This document shows, piece by piece, positions 39,524 to 49,441 of a stretch of 64,000 bases of DNA. Below the pieces are notes generated by a model. It was given only the letters and a program-made list of their open reading frames with translations. It made no database searches and had not been told where the DNA came from. Within the stretch, counting starts at the first letter, position 1. Each line of letters begins with the position of its first letter. A program made the position numbers and the translations under genes. Origin of the DNA: Parashewanella spongiae (GTDB lineage: Bacteria; Pseudomonadota; Gammaproteobacteria; Enterobacterales; Shewanellaceae); contig NZ_CP037952.1 in the NCBI RefSeq assembly GCF_004358345.1, forward strand, positions 5,277,457-5,341,456, written 5' to 3'.

Positions 39524-41368
39524 ATGTGCCGTATTCTACTGTTTTTATTCGTCAGTTTTAGTTTCACACTCAACGCCCAGTCTATCGAACGTATTGAACC
39601 CAGTAATTGGTGGGTTAATATGGTAAACTCGCAGCTACAGCTCATGGTTCACGGAGAAGACATCAGTCAACTCACGCCAACAATCATTGATCCTAGAGTT
39701 CAACTTACTGAAATTCACCGCACTGATAATCCCAATTATTTATTCATCGATTTAACCTTATCACCAGAACTTACAGCAGGCTCTATTGAGATTGCATTTA
39801 AACGTGATCATAAAACGGTGTTGACTCATCAATACCCTATACTTTCTCGACAAGCCCATTCAAAACAGCGTCAAGGATTCAGCAGTAAAGATGTCATTTA
39901 CTTAATTACCCCTGATCGGTTCGCAAATGGTGATGCCCGTAACGACAACGTGGCTGAAATGGCTGAAGGGCTAAACCGATCCAATAAAGGCGGGCGTCAC
40001 GGTGGCGATATCCAAGGCATTATCGATCACCTTGACTACATTAAAGAGATGGGATTCACCCAGATCTGGCTAAATCCTGTGCTCGAAAACAACATGACCG
40101 AGTATTCCTATCACGGTTATTCCACCACCGATTACTATGCTGTAGATCCACGCTTGGGCAGCAATGCCTTATATCAAACGCTCAGTACTAAAGCCAAATC
40201 CCAAGGACTTGGCATTATTATGGACGTCATACTCAATCACATTGGCAGCGAACATTGGTGGATGACCGACATGCCAAGCAAAGATTGGCTAAATCAACAC
40301 CCACAATATACTGGCACCAATCACTTTCGTGAATCACTGCACGATCCTTACGCCGCAAAAGCCGATAAAGATTTATTCCATAAAGGTTGGTTTGTCACAA
40401 CTATGCCAGATTTAAACCAACAAAACCCCTTGGTCACCCAATACCTTATTCAAAATGTGATTTGGTGGATTGAAACCGCAGATTTATCTGGTGTTCGTGT
40501 CGACACCTATTCTTATTCTGATAAAGCCTTTTTAGCCGCTTGGACAGCCGCAATCATGCAGGAATATCCAAACTTTAATATCGTCGGTGAGGAGTGGAGT
40601 ATTAACCCAGCCATTGTCGCCTATTGGCAAAAAGATTCACCACGCCATGACAATTACCCCACTCAGTTACCAAGTTTAATGGACTTCCCATTGCAAGAAG
40701 CATTAATCCATGGACTAAAAGAAAAAGAAAGTTGGAGTTCAGGCTTAATTCGAATCAACCAAACATTGGCGAATGATTTTTTATACGGTGATCCATACAA
40801 TCTGGTTACCTTCCCTGACAATCACGACATGTCGCGAATATATACCCGTCTAGATCAAGACGTTGATTTGGTTAAAATGGCCCTTGCTTTTTTTGCCACA
40901 ACACGAGGGATCCCACAGATTTTTTATGGCACCGAAATATTGATGCCCGGCAGTGACGACCATGGTGAACTCAGAGCCGATTTCCCCGGTGGTTGGTCTG
41001 GCGATAAAACAAATGCCCTAACAGGTAAAGGCTTAACGGATAAACAGATCGAGGTTCAGCAGTACACCAAAACATTACTCAACTGGCGTAAACAGTCTGA
41101 TATTGTTCAGCAGGGTAAGTTAACACACTATAACCGTGATGACGGTATGTACGTTTATTTCCGACATTTACCGAATACAGCGAAAAAAGTCATGGTCGTT
41201 ATGAACAAAAACGCTGAAGTTAAATCGCTAAATATGGCTCGCTTCTCTGAGGTGTTAGGAAATGCACAACGATTTAACGCACGCAATGTCATGACAGATG
41301 AATCTATTGTGATTAATGGTGAGCTAACAGTGCCAAAGAAACAAACATTGATTTTGGAAATTGAATAA
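39524..41368 (+). CDS. GH13 alpha-amylase family enzyme, cyclomaltodextrinase-like, exported
   Basis: 614 residues. Signal peptide 1-18 (ILLFLFVSFSFTLNAQS), an N-terminal cyclomaltodextrinase-type beta domain (about 20-110), the GH13 barrel with catalytic residues Asp327 (GVRVDTYSY), Glu356 (IVGEEW) and Asp435 (FPDNHDMSR), and a C-terminal beta domain. The family hydrolyses alpha-1,4 glucans, cyclodextrins or pullulan; this branch is found in marine Gammaproteobacteria and Bacteroidetes. The signal peptide suggests the periplasm or outside. No other sugar genes are adjacent. Confidence 0.92.
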   Translation: MCRILLFLFVSFSFTLNAQSIERIEPSNWWVNMVNSQLQLMVHGEDISQLTPTIIDPRVQLTEIHRTDNPNYLFIDLTLSPELTAGSIEIAFKRDHKTVLTHQYPILSRQAHSKQRQGFSSKDVIYLITPDRFANGDARNDNVAEMAEGLNRSNKGGRHGGDIQGIIDHLDYIKEMGFTQIWLNPVLENNMTEYSYHGYSTTDYYAVDPRLGSNALYQTLSTKAKSQGLGIIMDVILNHIGSEHWWMTDMPSKDWLNQHPQYTGTNHFRESLHDPYAAKADKDLFHKGWFVTTMPDLNQQNPLVTQYLIQNVIWWIETADLSGVRVDTYSYSDKAFLAAWTAAIMQEYPNFNIVGEEWSINPAIVAYWQKDSPRHDNYPTQLPSLMDFPLQEALIHGLKEKESWSSGLIRINQTLANDFLYGDPYNLVTFPDNHDMSRIYTRLDQDVDLVKMALAFFATTRGIPQIFYGTEILMPGSDDHGELRADFPGGWSGDKTNALTGKGLTDKQIEVQQYTKTLLNWRKQSDIVQQGKLTHYNRDDGMYVYFRHLPNTAKKVMVVMNKNAEVKSLNMARFSEVLGNAQRFNARNVMTDESIVINGELTVPKKQTLILEIE

Positions 41369-41622
41369 CCAATGTTTGATTACTCTTCAGCATTCGTGAA
41401 TGTGAAAAGTCTACGGCCTTGAAAAACTCGTGGACTTACTGTCCAAATCCAACTTATTAATGAAAAGTAAGCGATAATTTTTCTTTTGACGCGAGTTTTA
41501 AGCTTGTACTTCTTTCGTAACAAATCAAATAAAAATTAAAAATCAACGTGTATTTGGACAGAAGCATTTCAAAAGATGCTGACACTTAAATAGACATAAC
41601 TTGCAGGGGATGTGTTGAATCT

Positions 41623-42549
41623 TTAGTCAGAGATTCTGCAAATGTATAGCTTTAAGGTTTTTGGAAAACATTTAAAATCCCTTTGACGGTTATCTAGTCC
41701 ACTTCTTATCAGTGCGTTAGCCATATCTAAAAGTATTTGACCTTGATTCTGAAGTTCTTCAGACATTTCTGAGTTGGTTGACGTTTCACGCAAAAATGAT
41801 TTTAAACCATCGCGGAAACTTAATGCGTCAACACATTGTTTGTTACTAGGTATTTTTAATAATTCCTTACACCATACTTTAAGGATTCTCCTTAGTACTT
41901 TGGTACGAACAGAGTCATCCATCGCAAACCTTAGATATTTAGGTGAACTTACTGCTTGAGCGTTTTTCAACCTCTTAAGGTGATTAACAGAATGAGAAAA
42001 TTTACGACTCCTTGAGACTTTCCTTAACATTTCATCAGGGCAAGCTAACTTTCTCCAGTTAAAAGAGTCTTCTGGTATATCCACTGAATGTTTTGCACAG
42101 TAATAAGATCTACTCCAATCAAGACTGACACCTCGATACTGCATTGCTGAGTCTGCGTTATCTCGTAATTCTTGCTGTGATACTTTATATAGCCATAGGT
42201 ACAATTCTGGATCATGAAGGTATAGTTTTCTACATGTAGTTGAGTGCTTTTGTTTGTCAATTGATTTAATGTTTTTACCAATAAAGTCATCAAACTTACA
42301 TAGCTGCGTCCAATCATTTTCGTCAGGTAGTATTAACTTTATATCTCGGCCATATGTATTCACATTTAAAAATTGCTCCATTTCAAATTGTTTACTACGA
42401 GCAATCACTGCATCATATGATGGTGATGTTGTTGGTATTTCATAAACTAGCTGTCGTCGGACAGGCAGACAAAAATCATTACAAATTTCTTCTTGTGGAT
42501 AATCACTAATGCTTAATAAATTGTTTACCTGATGAGGAAAAACTGACAT
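41623..42549 (-). CDS. Protein of unknown function (308 aa)
   Basis: I do not recognise a family. The ATG at 42549 or the GTG six bases earlier could be the start; neither has a strong ribosome site. The protein is soluble, rich in Lys and Arg, with no signal peptide or membrane helix. Notable parts are YRGVSLDWSRSYYCAKHSVD and a helical C-terminal half (VLRRILKVWCKELLKIPSNK). It lies next to the ankyrin-repeat gene, divergently, with about 700 bases of AT-rich DNA between them. Base composition is lower in GC than the ribosomal block, suggesting accessory DNA. Confidence 0.65.
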   Translation of the reverse strand: MSVFPHQVNNLLSISDYPQEEICNDFCLPVRRQLVYEIPTTSPSYDAVIARSKQFEMEQFLNVNTYGRDIKLILPDENDWTQLCKFDDFIGKNIKSIDKQKHSTTCRKLYLHDPELYLWLYKVSQQELRDNADSAMQYRGVSLDWSRSYYCAKHSVDIPEDSFNWRKLACPDEMLRKVSRSRKFSHSVNHLKRLKNAQAVSSPKYLRFAMDDSVRTKVLRRILKVWCKELLKIPSNKQCVDALSFRDGLKSFLRETSTNSEMSEELQNQGQILLDMANALIRSGLDNRQRDFKCFPKTLKLYICRISD

Positions 42550-43265
42550 AGACACTCAATTAATAATCAAAAACAAAAAGTTAATAGGTTTAGTGTGGCT
42601 AGCTTACTGTTCAATAAAATATAAATAAATAAACCTTTGCTGAACGAATAGTAAAAAAATTTCTATTCGTTTAAATATAGCGAATATTGATACTCGCTTT
42701 CGTGAGTATGACAACGAAACGCCAAACCTCTTTTGATTAGATGTGAGCGGAAAAGCATGACTTTCGAAACTTCGAAGAAATTAATCCAACATGACCAAAT
42801 TATAAACTAATTGTATATCTATGTTGAATTCATGACTCTGTAATACCTATGAAGTTACCGATTAATATCAATCAAATGAAAAGACGCAGATATATCGAGC
42901 TGATGAGTAGATATTGATAATAAACACTCGCGCTAGTTCACTTAACCTCACTACATTCGATTAAACATCTTTCATTAAAGATTGTCTAAAAAAAAGTAAA
43001 AAACTAACCTCTCTAAATAAGGAAAGTTGCGGAAAAAAGTATACCGATTATTTCTCGTCACTCCAGCGCTGGAAACGAAGTAACGACAGTTTTGTATGTC
43101 GGTAGTCTAGTGCCTTTGCTTTTTTCTATAAAAGTCACTGGATACCAGCCTTCGCTGGTATGACAAAGATTTGTATTTTCTAAATCGCTCGAACCCTAAC
43201 AAAAGAGAACTCAGATTTTCATTCAGTTCTATCAACTTTCGATTCTATCAACAAGGTGTGATTTC
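42550..43265. other. AT-rich intergenic region between accessory genes
   Basis: 716 bases with no gene I can support. It must hold the divergent promoters of the unknown and ankyrin genes. The only structured part is the chimaeric repeat at 43058-43165: left arm of a palindromic repeat (GTCACTCCAGCGCTGG), the 32-base hairpin module, then ACTGGATACCAGC-CTTC-GCTGGTATGACA. Confidence 0.6.
43073..43104. repeat. 32-base hairpin module, second exact copy
   Basis: Base-for-base identical to 2226-2257. It directly follows the palindrome CCAGCGCTGG and splits a REP-like hairpin repeat, whose right arm ends with GCTGGTATGACA near 43164. It is outside any recognisable MITE-1 sequence, so the module seems to have an independent existence. 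Confidence 0.8.
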
Positions 43266-45926
43266 ATGGCTGGAAATATTGTCTGTTACTCAGTCCCTAG
43301 TAATTCTGACTGGTCCCCAAGTCTTGACGACATGCACATGATGTCTCAACTTGTCACGCATGAGAAGAAAAGTAAGCCAATAATTCTCTCTTTTTCAGAC
43401 TCAGATCCCAGTCTTAATACTCCTAGCATTCAATATTCTTTACGGGTGGCTAAAACGAAAAAAGAATTCGAAATTTTTCAAAGTGAACAGCAAGGAGCAG
43501 TTAAGAAACCCAAAACCACACGGGTAGTCAGTTATTCAAACCTGCCTCCAAACTTACAGCAAGTGCAATCTGCTTTCACCTTCTTACTCAGCAGTAAACC
43601 TACAAAAAAACAGGTCGCAGAATCTTGGCTAACAGCACTAAACCAACGTCCAATACCGGATGTATTCACTCATATTGTTTCAGCAAGTGAGTCCGAGACA
43701 CCAACACAGTCTGAAGCAAAACCCTTATTAATAGCGACGTTACTTGGTAATCATACTATCGTTACTGAGCTGCTCAGCTCAGAAGCATTTAATCTATCTA
43801 CGGATGATAAACAATTAGCTCTTTATTTAGCCATTAAAAATCAACAACTAAACATTATAAAAACACTGGTAAACCATCAAATAGATATAAACTTAAAAGA
43901 TATTCACGGATTAACACCACTCATGCACGCCGCCAAACTTGGCTTTAGTGAAATAGTGGATTACCTGCTGAAGCAAGAGATCAATGTTAATGATTTATCC
44001 TCTGATCAATACGAACACAGCGCGCTTTCATTAGCCCTTAAGCATCAACAATTTTCCATCGCAGCTACGCTCATTCCTCACTCAGCCGAATCACTCAATC
44101 AAGCATCAAGCCAAGAAAATGGTTGGACGCCACTATGCTTCGCCGCATTCCATAATAAGCTGGATCTCGTTAAGTTGCTCGTTGAGCATGGAGCTGATGT
44201 GAGTTATGTTACCCAGAATAACTTTAACTTGCTCACAATCGCCTGCCTGAATGGTGAAAATGACGTTGCGTATTACCTGCTGGAGATGACGAACAGTGGC
44301 ATCGACTTATGTTTATTTAGTACTGCACAAAACAATTACAGTCCACTTAAATTAGCCATCAAATTTAATCATGTTGCGCTCGCTGAAAAGATCATTGATG
44401 TGTCACTTTCCTTAGAAAGTAAATCAAAAGAGGCCGTGATACTTCACGCTAAAGACGCTAATGGCAACACGCCAATCTTGTATGCGACTCGTCTATTTCA
44501 GCTAGATTTGATCAAATTACTCATCCAAAAGGGTGCCAACCCTAATGATCTTGACAAGCTTTTTCGTAGCCCATTGATGCTGGCGATTCAAAATGACAAC
44601 TTACCTATTGCAAAGCTCTTACTTGAAAAGTCAGCCGAACCTAGCTCTCATAAAAACTGTAAAGAAACAATTCTCAACATAATAATTACTCATGACAATC
44701 TAGACATGCTCAAATTACTCCATAAGTACCATCCTTTATACATTACTCAAGATCATTTAGCTGTTGATAATGCCGCACTTCATGGCAGCATAAATGTGTT
44801 AACACAGTTCCACCAATGGGAGATGGATCTTTGCCTTACTGAAGCTAAATCAATTACTCCTATAGACTACGCCTTCAGAAAAAAACACATTGATATTATT
44901 CAATTTTTATTGCAACATTCTGGCCCTCAATATATCGATTTTCTCAAAACTCGAAAAGACACACTTTTACTGATGGCTTGTTATACTGGATTATCTGAGT
45001 TGGTACCTCAGTTATTGTCGAGCAATGCAGAAGATATCGATGTTTGCAATGACATCGGCAGCTCTCCACTTATAATGGCCGCAGGAGAAGGTCATGTTGA
45101 TATTGTACAAAAACTTATTGAAGCAAAAGCTAAGATTAATACTCGCAATAAAGATGGTGATACTGCATTAATGCATGCCGTTGCGAATTATCATCTGCAA
45201 TGCGTCGAAATTTTATGCCAACACGATGCAGATCTTGGTTTGGCTGATAACGACGGTTGCACACCTATGTTCATAGCCCTTATGAATTATGGCAAAAAGG
45301 ATAACTCAACACCTACAACCAAAAAAATCATCGATTTATTACTCGAATATGAAACAAAAAAATCATTGAGTGTTTCACATTTTGAGACAGGGCAAACACC
45401 TGGCGTTTTATTGGCTATACAGAACAATGTCTCCGCCATGAGAATACTAAAAAACAAAGGCGTTGATCTCACTACATTAGATGGGAATGGGTGGAGCTAT
45501 GTGCACGTTGCCGCATTCTTTGGCTCCGTTGAGGTACTCAATTATTTACTCGAGCAAGAACCGTCATTATTAAATACACAAACCACAGATGGCTTTAAAA
45601 CTACCCCGATTATGTCAGCTGTCAGTCAATGTCAATTAAAAGTCGTAGAATGTTTATTGGATAAAAATCCCGATTTAGAAGCGACCAACCCCAATGGAAA
45701 AACAGCATTACAAATTGCAGAATTGAAACAAGCTCAAGTCGCGTCAGATCAGTCTCTATCAAAGCATGCTGAAGCGACTGAGCAAATCATTTTAAAAATC
45801 CAAGAAAAACTCTCTTCAACATCAATAGTAGAATCAGACGAAGAAGAATCAGCCGCAGAAGAATCACCCGAAGTAGAATCACCCGAAATAGAAATCAGCA
45901 GACACTCTCCATTTATATTCATATAA
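43266..45926 (+). CDS. Large ankyrin-repeat protein
   Basis: 886 residues. A non-repeat N-terminus (about 1-150) precedes about 17-19 ankyrin repeats (about 155-840), for example TPLMHAAKLGFSEIVDYLL, TPLCFAAFHNKLDLVKLLVE and SPLIMAAGEGHVDIVQKLIE. The C-terminus is an acidic repeat rich in Glu and Ser (EESAAEESPEVESPEIEIS) from short tandem DNA repeats. There is no signal peptide or membrane segment. Ankyrin proteins bind other proteins; in bacteria long arrays are often secreted effectors or cytosolic scaffolds, and neither can be decided here. A ribosome site AAGGTG lies before the ATG. Confidence 0.85.
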   Translation: MAGNIVCYSVPSNSDWSPSLDDMHMMSQLVTHEKKSKPIILSFSDSDPSLNTPSIQYSLRVAKTKKEFEIFQSEQQGAVKKPKTTRVVSYSNLPPNLQQVQSAFTFLLSSKPTKKQVAESWLTALNQRPIPDVFTHIVSASESETPTQSEAKPLLIATLLGNHTIVTELLSSEAFNLSTDDKQLALYLAIKNQQLNIIKTLVNHQIDINLKDIHGLTPLMHAAKLGFSEIVDYLLKQEINVNDLSSDQYEHSALSLALKHQQFSIAATLIPHSAESLNQASSQENGWTPLCFAAFHNKLDLVKLLVEHGADVSYVTQNNFNLLTIACLNGENDVAYYLLEMTNSGIDLCLFSTAQNNYSPLKLAIKFNHVALAEKIIDVSLSLESKSKEAVILHAKDANGNTPILYATRLFQLDLIKLLIQKGANPNDLDKLFRSPLMLAIQNDNLPIAKLLLEKSAEPSSHKNCKETILNIIITHDNLDMLKLLHKYHPLYITQDHLAVDNAALHGSINVLTQFHQWEMDLCLTEAKSITPIDYAFRKKHIDIIQFLLQHSGPQYIDFLKTRKDTLLLMACYTGLSELVPQLLSSNAEDIDVCNDIGSSPLIMAAGEGHVDIVQKLIEAKAKINTRNKDGDTALMHAVANYHLQCVEILCQHDADLGLADNDGCTPMFIALMNYGKKDNSTPTTKKIIDLLLEYETKKSLSVSHFETGQTPGVLLAIQNNVSAMRILKNKGVDLTTLDGNGWSYVHVAAFFGSVEVLNYLLEQEPSLLNTQTTDGFKTTPIMSAVSQCQLKVVECLLDKNPDLEATNPNGKTALQIAELKQAQVASDQSLSKHAEATEQIILKIQEKLSSTSIVESDEEESAAEESPEVESPEIEISRHSPFIFI

Positions 45927-46395
45927 ACTGTATAACGAACATTCGATTTTAGCTCCCTATTTTTGTTAAACCACGCTCACTAGAGGGCGTACCTTAATTA
46001 TACTTGTATGCACACCATATTCATCTCATGACGAATAACGCTCTATGATAGATAACGCTGCATTATGAAAAAATAGCTAATAAACAACCCCGCCGCAAGC
46101 AGCGGGGAATTCACCCTAAGCGATTAAAAAACACTATGTTTATACGATTAACTTATAGTAAATACAGGTCCTTTTGCTTTGTTTTGATCAAATATCCAGC
46201 GCGCAATTGAACGCCATTCTGTTTGAGAATACACTCCGAAAATCCACAAATCATACACAAAGCCAATAATTAGATAGCAGCATATTAATGATTAATAGCC
46301 TGTTTTAAACAATGCATAACTATGTGGAATTTTGCATTGTTGATCTATGTCGCTCGGTGTTGTAACCACATCGAAAAAAGGATTGGTATACCGAC
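45927..46395. other. Intergenic region after the ankyrin gene
   Basis: About 470 bases without a convincing gene. A hairpin CCCCGC-8-GCGGGG at 46085-46104 could end the ankyrin transcript, although no T run follows. The rest is probably the promoter of the broken chemoreceptor gene. Confidence 0.5.
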
Positions 46396-48225
46396 ATGTT
46401 CAAATTTACTTCTGTAAGGGATGTCGCAGTTCAAATAATACCACTTTAAATTTCAACGCTTAATTTGTCATACCTGCGAACGCAGGTATCCAGCGACTTG
46501 TGCCCAAATTAACCAAAGACTCTGGACTCCTGCGTTCGCAGGAGTGACGATAAAATTGGTATACATTCTTCCGCCACGTCCCTAAGCCACCAACTTGTTA
46601 CTATTTTTATCGCCATTGGTATCGTTTCTGCCGTCTGTGTTGGAATATTCGTCAGCACTGGCCTCAACGAGAAAAAACACCTCGATGCACAAGCTAAAGC
46701 GTCTGAGTTGATCTCGAGAACCACACAAATGTTCTTGGTATCGAGTGTCAAATTTAATGATGAATTTACGGCCGAGACAGATCAAGCCAAAAAAGCCATT
46801 ATTCACGCCGATTGGACTCGTACTATCCGTGCGATTGATACTGCAGTAACTAACGATTTCGGCAATAAACAAAGTCGAGTGAGACTGTTTGCGGATCCAA
46901 AGTTTGTACAAAAAGCCAGTCTTGGTGGCGCGGTGACATAAGCCAATACTAATTTTGAGTTTGATGCCGTGTCAGCATTTGTCCGCGGAGACAACCAAGT
47001 CGAAGAAACAACGGAAGACTATTACCGCATTGGCATTCCTTTGTTCAGTGATATGCACCCTGGCTGTGCGAACTGCCATAGTATCACCCCCAGTGATCAT
47101 CAACTATTAGGCGGTCTAAGTGTCAACATACCCTTAGCACAAATGACGGCGGCAACGGATGCTGAAGCCAGTCGATTCATCATCGCCATTATTACTGTCA
47201 TTTTATTATTGATGTTGATCATTTATTTCTATTTGAAGCGACAAATTGTGCAACCATTAAAAGCTCTTAATGGCGAAACTAAGCAGGCCGCAGACTCTAT
47301 TCAAACTGGTAATGTAGATTACACCATGAGCAACATAGGCAAACATGAAATCAGCTATATCACTCAAAGTTTTGATAATACCTTATCGGTCGTAAAGTCA
47401 TTATTAAGCGGTATGATCAACAATTCTCGCTTAGTTCAAACCGCTGCGGCCAACACCAATGAAATGGCCGTAAGGCAAGAAAGTGCAGCCATACGTCAGC
47501 AACAAAAAATCTCACTCATTTTAGAATCACTGCAAGAGCTACATCAAGCCGGTAGCATGGTTTCTGGACGTACCTTATTAACATCTGATGCCAGTGGGGA
47601 AGCCAAGCAACGTTTGACCGAAGGCAAAAATACTATGGATCAGGCTGTTGTTTCGCTGTGCGCACTGGCTGAAAAGATTAATAGTACCAGTGCTGTAGTG
47701 TCGTCATTAGATAAACGCAGTGAGGACATTGGCTCTATAATCAGTACCATTGACGGTATTGCTGAGCAAACCAATTTACTGGCGTTAAATGCCGCGATTG
47801 AAGCCGCACGAGCTGGCGAGCAAGGTCGTGGGTTTGCCGTTGTTGCTGACGAAGTTCGCTCTCTCGCACAACGCACTCAAGACGCGACCCGTGAAATCAA
47901 TCAATTAATTGCTGATCTACAGTCAGATGCAAAACGCGCAAATACTATGATGAACAGTAGTGCTAACGCTGCGCAATGCACAGTTGATTTTGCAGGAGAT
48001 GCCCAGAGCAAACTAGAAGATGTAGACCAACATGTGCTGAATATTAATGATTTAAACCAAGAAATTGCGTCGGCAACGGAAGAACAAACGGTGACAATAG
48101 CGAACATCAATGAAAGCTTAGAGGATTTCTCTCAAGAAACGGCTTTGAGCGTAACAACTTCAAAAGAAATGGCACACGAAAGTGAGTCGTTGAATCAGTT
48201 ATCAGAAAAAATGACTATATCATAA
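46396..48225 (+). pseudogene. Chemoreceptor with DUF3365-type heme domain, broken twice
   Basis: The original start is the ATG at 46396 (MFKFTSV), then MITE-3 interrupts at 46418, and the frame resumes SHQLVTIFIAIGIVSAVCV, a membrane helix. An in-frame TAA at 46939-46941 follows GGAVT. Downstream the frame holds [19 protein letters not shown], a CxxCH c-type heme site of the kind seen in DUF3365/Tll0287 sensor domains. A second membrane helix ([19 protein letters not shown]), HAMP and an MCP tip [21 protein letters not shown] follow. The part from 46969 could in principle be translated alone. Heme sensing is inferred from the motif. Confidence 0.85.
46418..46582. repeat. MITE-3 copy 2 (165 bp, TAA duplication)
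   Basis: Identical by eye to 10153-10317. Flanked by TAA on both sides (46415-46417, 46583-46585). Removing the element and one TAA restores the chemoreceptor frame TSVSHQLV, which proves the boundaries. Confidence 0.92.
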
Positions 48226-48283
48226 ATCACAGGTTGCCACTTAAATTATGCTGTAGGTGATGATAAGTTGCACCTGTAAAAAA

Positions 48284-48320
48284 CCTAGTGCTGAACACAA
48301 GCTGCACTAGGCTATTTTTC
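48284..48320. terminator. Bidirectional terminator between convergent genes
   Basis: CCTAGTGC pairs with GCACTAGG (48284-48291, 48304-48311). TATTTTT follows on the plus strand, and AAAAAA before the stem gives a T run on the minus strand. It serves both the chemoreceptor pseudogene and the 48339 gene. Confidence 0.8.
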
Positions 48321-48338
48321 TCCGCTCTTTTGATTATT

Positions 48339-48887
48339 TTATTCGGCTTCAAGTATCGCGTTTGGGCTACCAGGTAGAGGCTTTATTCCTGGGATCTTAT
48401 CGCTATTGGCTCCCTCACTTACCAACCTTTCGAGAGCTCGTTTTCTAATACGATCATTCGAACTTCCCATTAATTTCACCCCGCTATGACGATAAGCCGC
48501 AGCACTTTCTTTCTCTCGCCTTTGACTATCTTTTAAGCACTGCTCTCTTTTTATACTATCTTGCAAAGCTTGTTCAGCCTGTTGTTTTTTGGTTTCAATT
48601 CTCATCTTTTGCGTATCAAGTACTTTATTAATCTGTAACGCACTCTTGCTTTGATAACGCCCAAAAGTAATAGCCGTTAAAAATAGTGATACTATATTTC
48701 GACTTCGAACGTGAATTTTACCGTCATGTTTTATTTTGACTGTGTATTTTCTAATTTCATTGGTTGTCTCGCAGTGTAGTTCCACGGCGTGATCACCGAC
48801 TTTTTCAGGGATATTCAATGATGAGAAATCTTTAAACTCCAACTGCTTTGCGCGGCGATTGATGACTCGTAGGCTTCCTATACTCAT
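48339..48887 (-). CDS. Protein of unknown function (182 aa) with coiled coil
   Basis: No family recognised. A strong AAAGGAGGAG precedes the ATG at 48887. Residues 1-60 look like a small beta domain (VELHCETTNEIRKYTVKIKH). A hydrophobic stretch follows (IVSLFLTAITFGRY, about 65-78), too short and polar for a sure membrane helix. A helical Lys/Glu/Gln-rich region (about 85-135) is likely coiled coil, and the C-terminus is basic and then acidic. It is a single-gene unit in the accessory region. Confidence 0.7.
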   Translation of the reverse strand: MSIGSLRVINRRAKQLEFKDFSSLNIPEKVGDHAVELHCETTNEIRKYTVKIKHDGKIHVRSRNIVSLFLTAITFGRYQSKSALQINKVLDTQKMRIETKKQQAEQALQDSIKREQCLKDSQRREKESAAAYRHSGVKLMGSSNDRIRKRALERLVSEGANSDKIPGIKPLPGSPNAILEAE

Positions 48888-49080
48888 CGTTCTCCTCCTT
48901 TATTACTGTTAAGGGAGAGTAAAATTTGCTTCTTGGTACTATTATAGACCAGCAAAATCACGATAAGTCACGAACATTAATAGATGCTAATCATTTGGAA
49001 ACTATATAAAAATGGCATTTCTGCCCTTCTACCTTTCATGTGTAAGTGAACTAAATGAATATTGGCAAAGTGTTAATTAA

Positions 49081-49441
49081 TACCAATCCGCATTCAATAG
49101 TGATCGCTCAGCAAGAACGAAAGGCTTTCAGTACAAGATGTATGTTCGAAGTACTATATTCCCTACAGCCACCATACAAAGCTAGCGTTCAACACACTTC
49201 GTGCTTTTGTCGGGATAATTCAAGAACGTGCAACGCAGTAATGGAAACCTTTAGCCTTGTCCTTCGGTAGCTTGTATGCGCACACTTTGGTTTATAAAGA
49301 ATACTTCACAAAATTATCTCAACGTAGCAAGGTAATAACGACAGTTTTGTATGTCGCTAATAACTATGTTTTCACCAATTTCGTTTGTACTTTGTGCGCA
49401 TACATATTTCTGAGCTGAGCATTCAATTACTGTAATTGGTA
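49081..49441. repeat. MITE-4 copy 4, longer and more diverged
   Basis: 361 bp with left end TACCAATCCGC and right end TTACTGTAATTGGTA, flanked by TTAA on both sides (49077-49080, 49442-49445). It carries about 65 extra bases near 49150-49210 and a changed hairpin core (GTCGCTAA near 49352). It overlaps the 3' end of the next gene and supplies its last codons. Confidence 0.85.
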
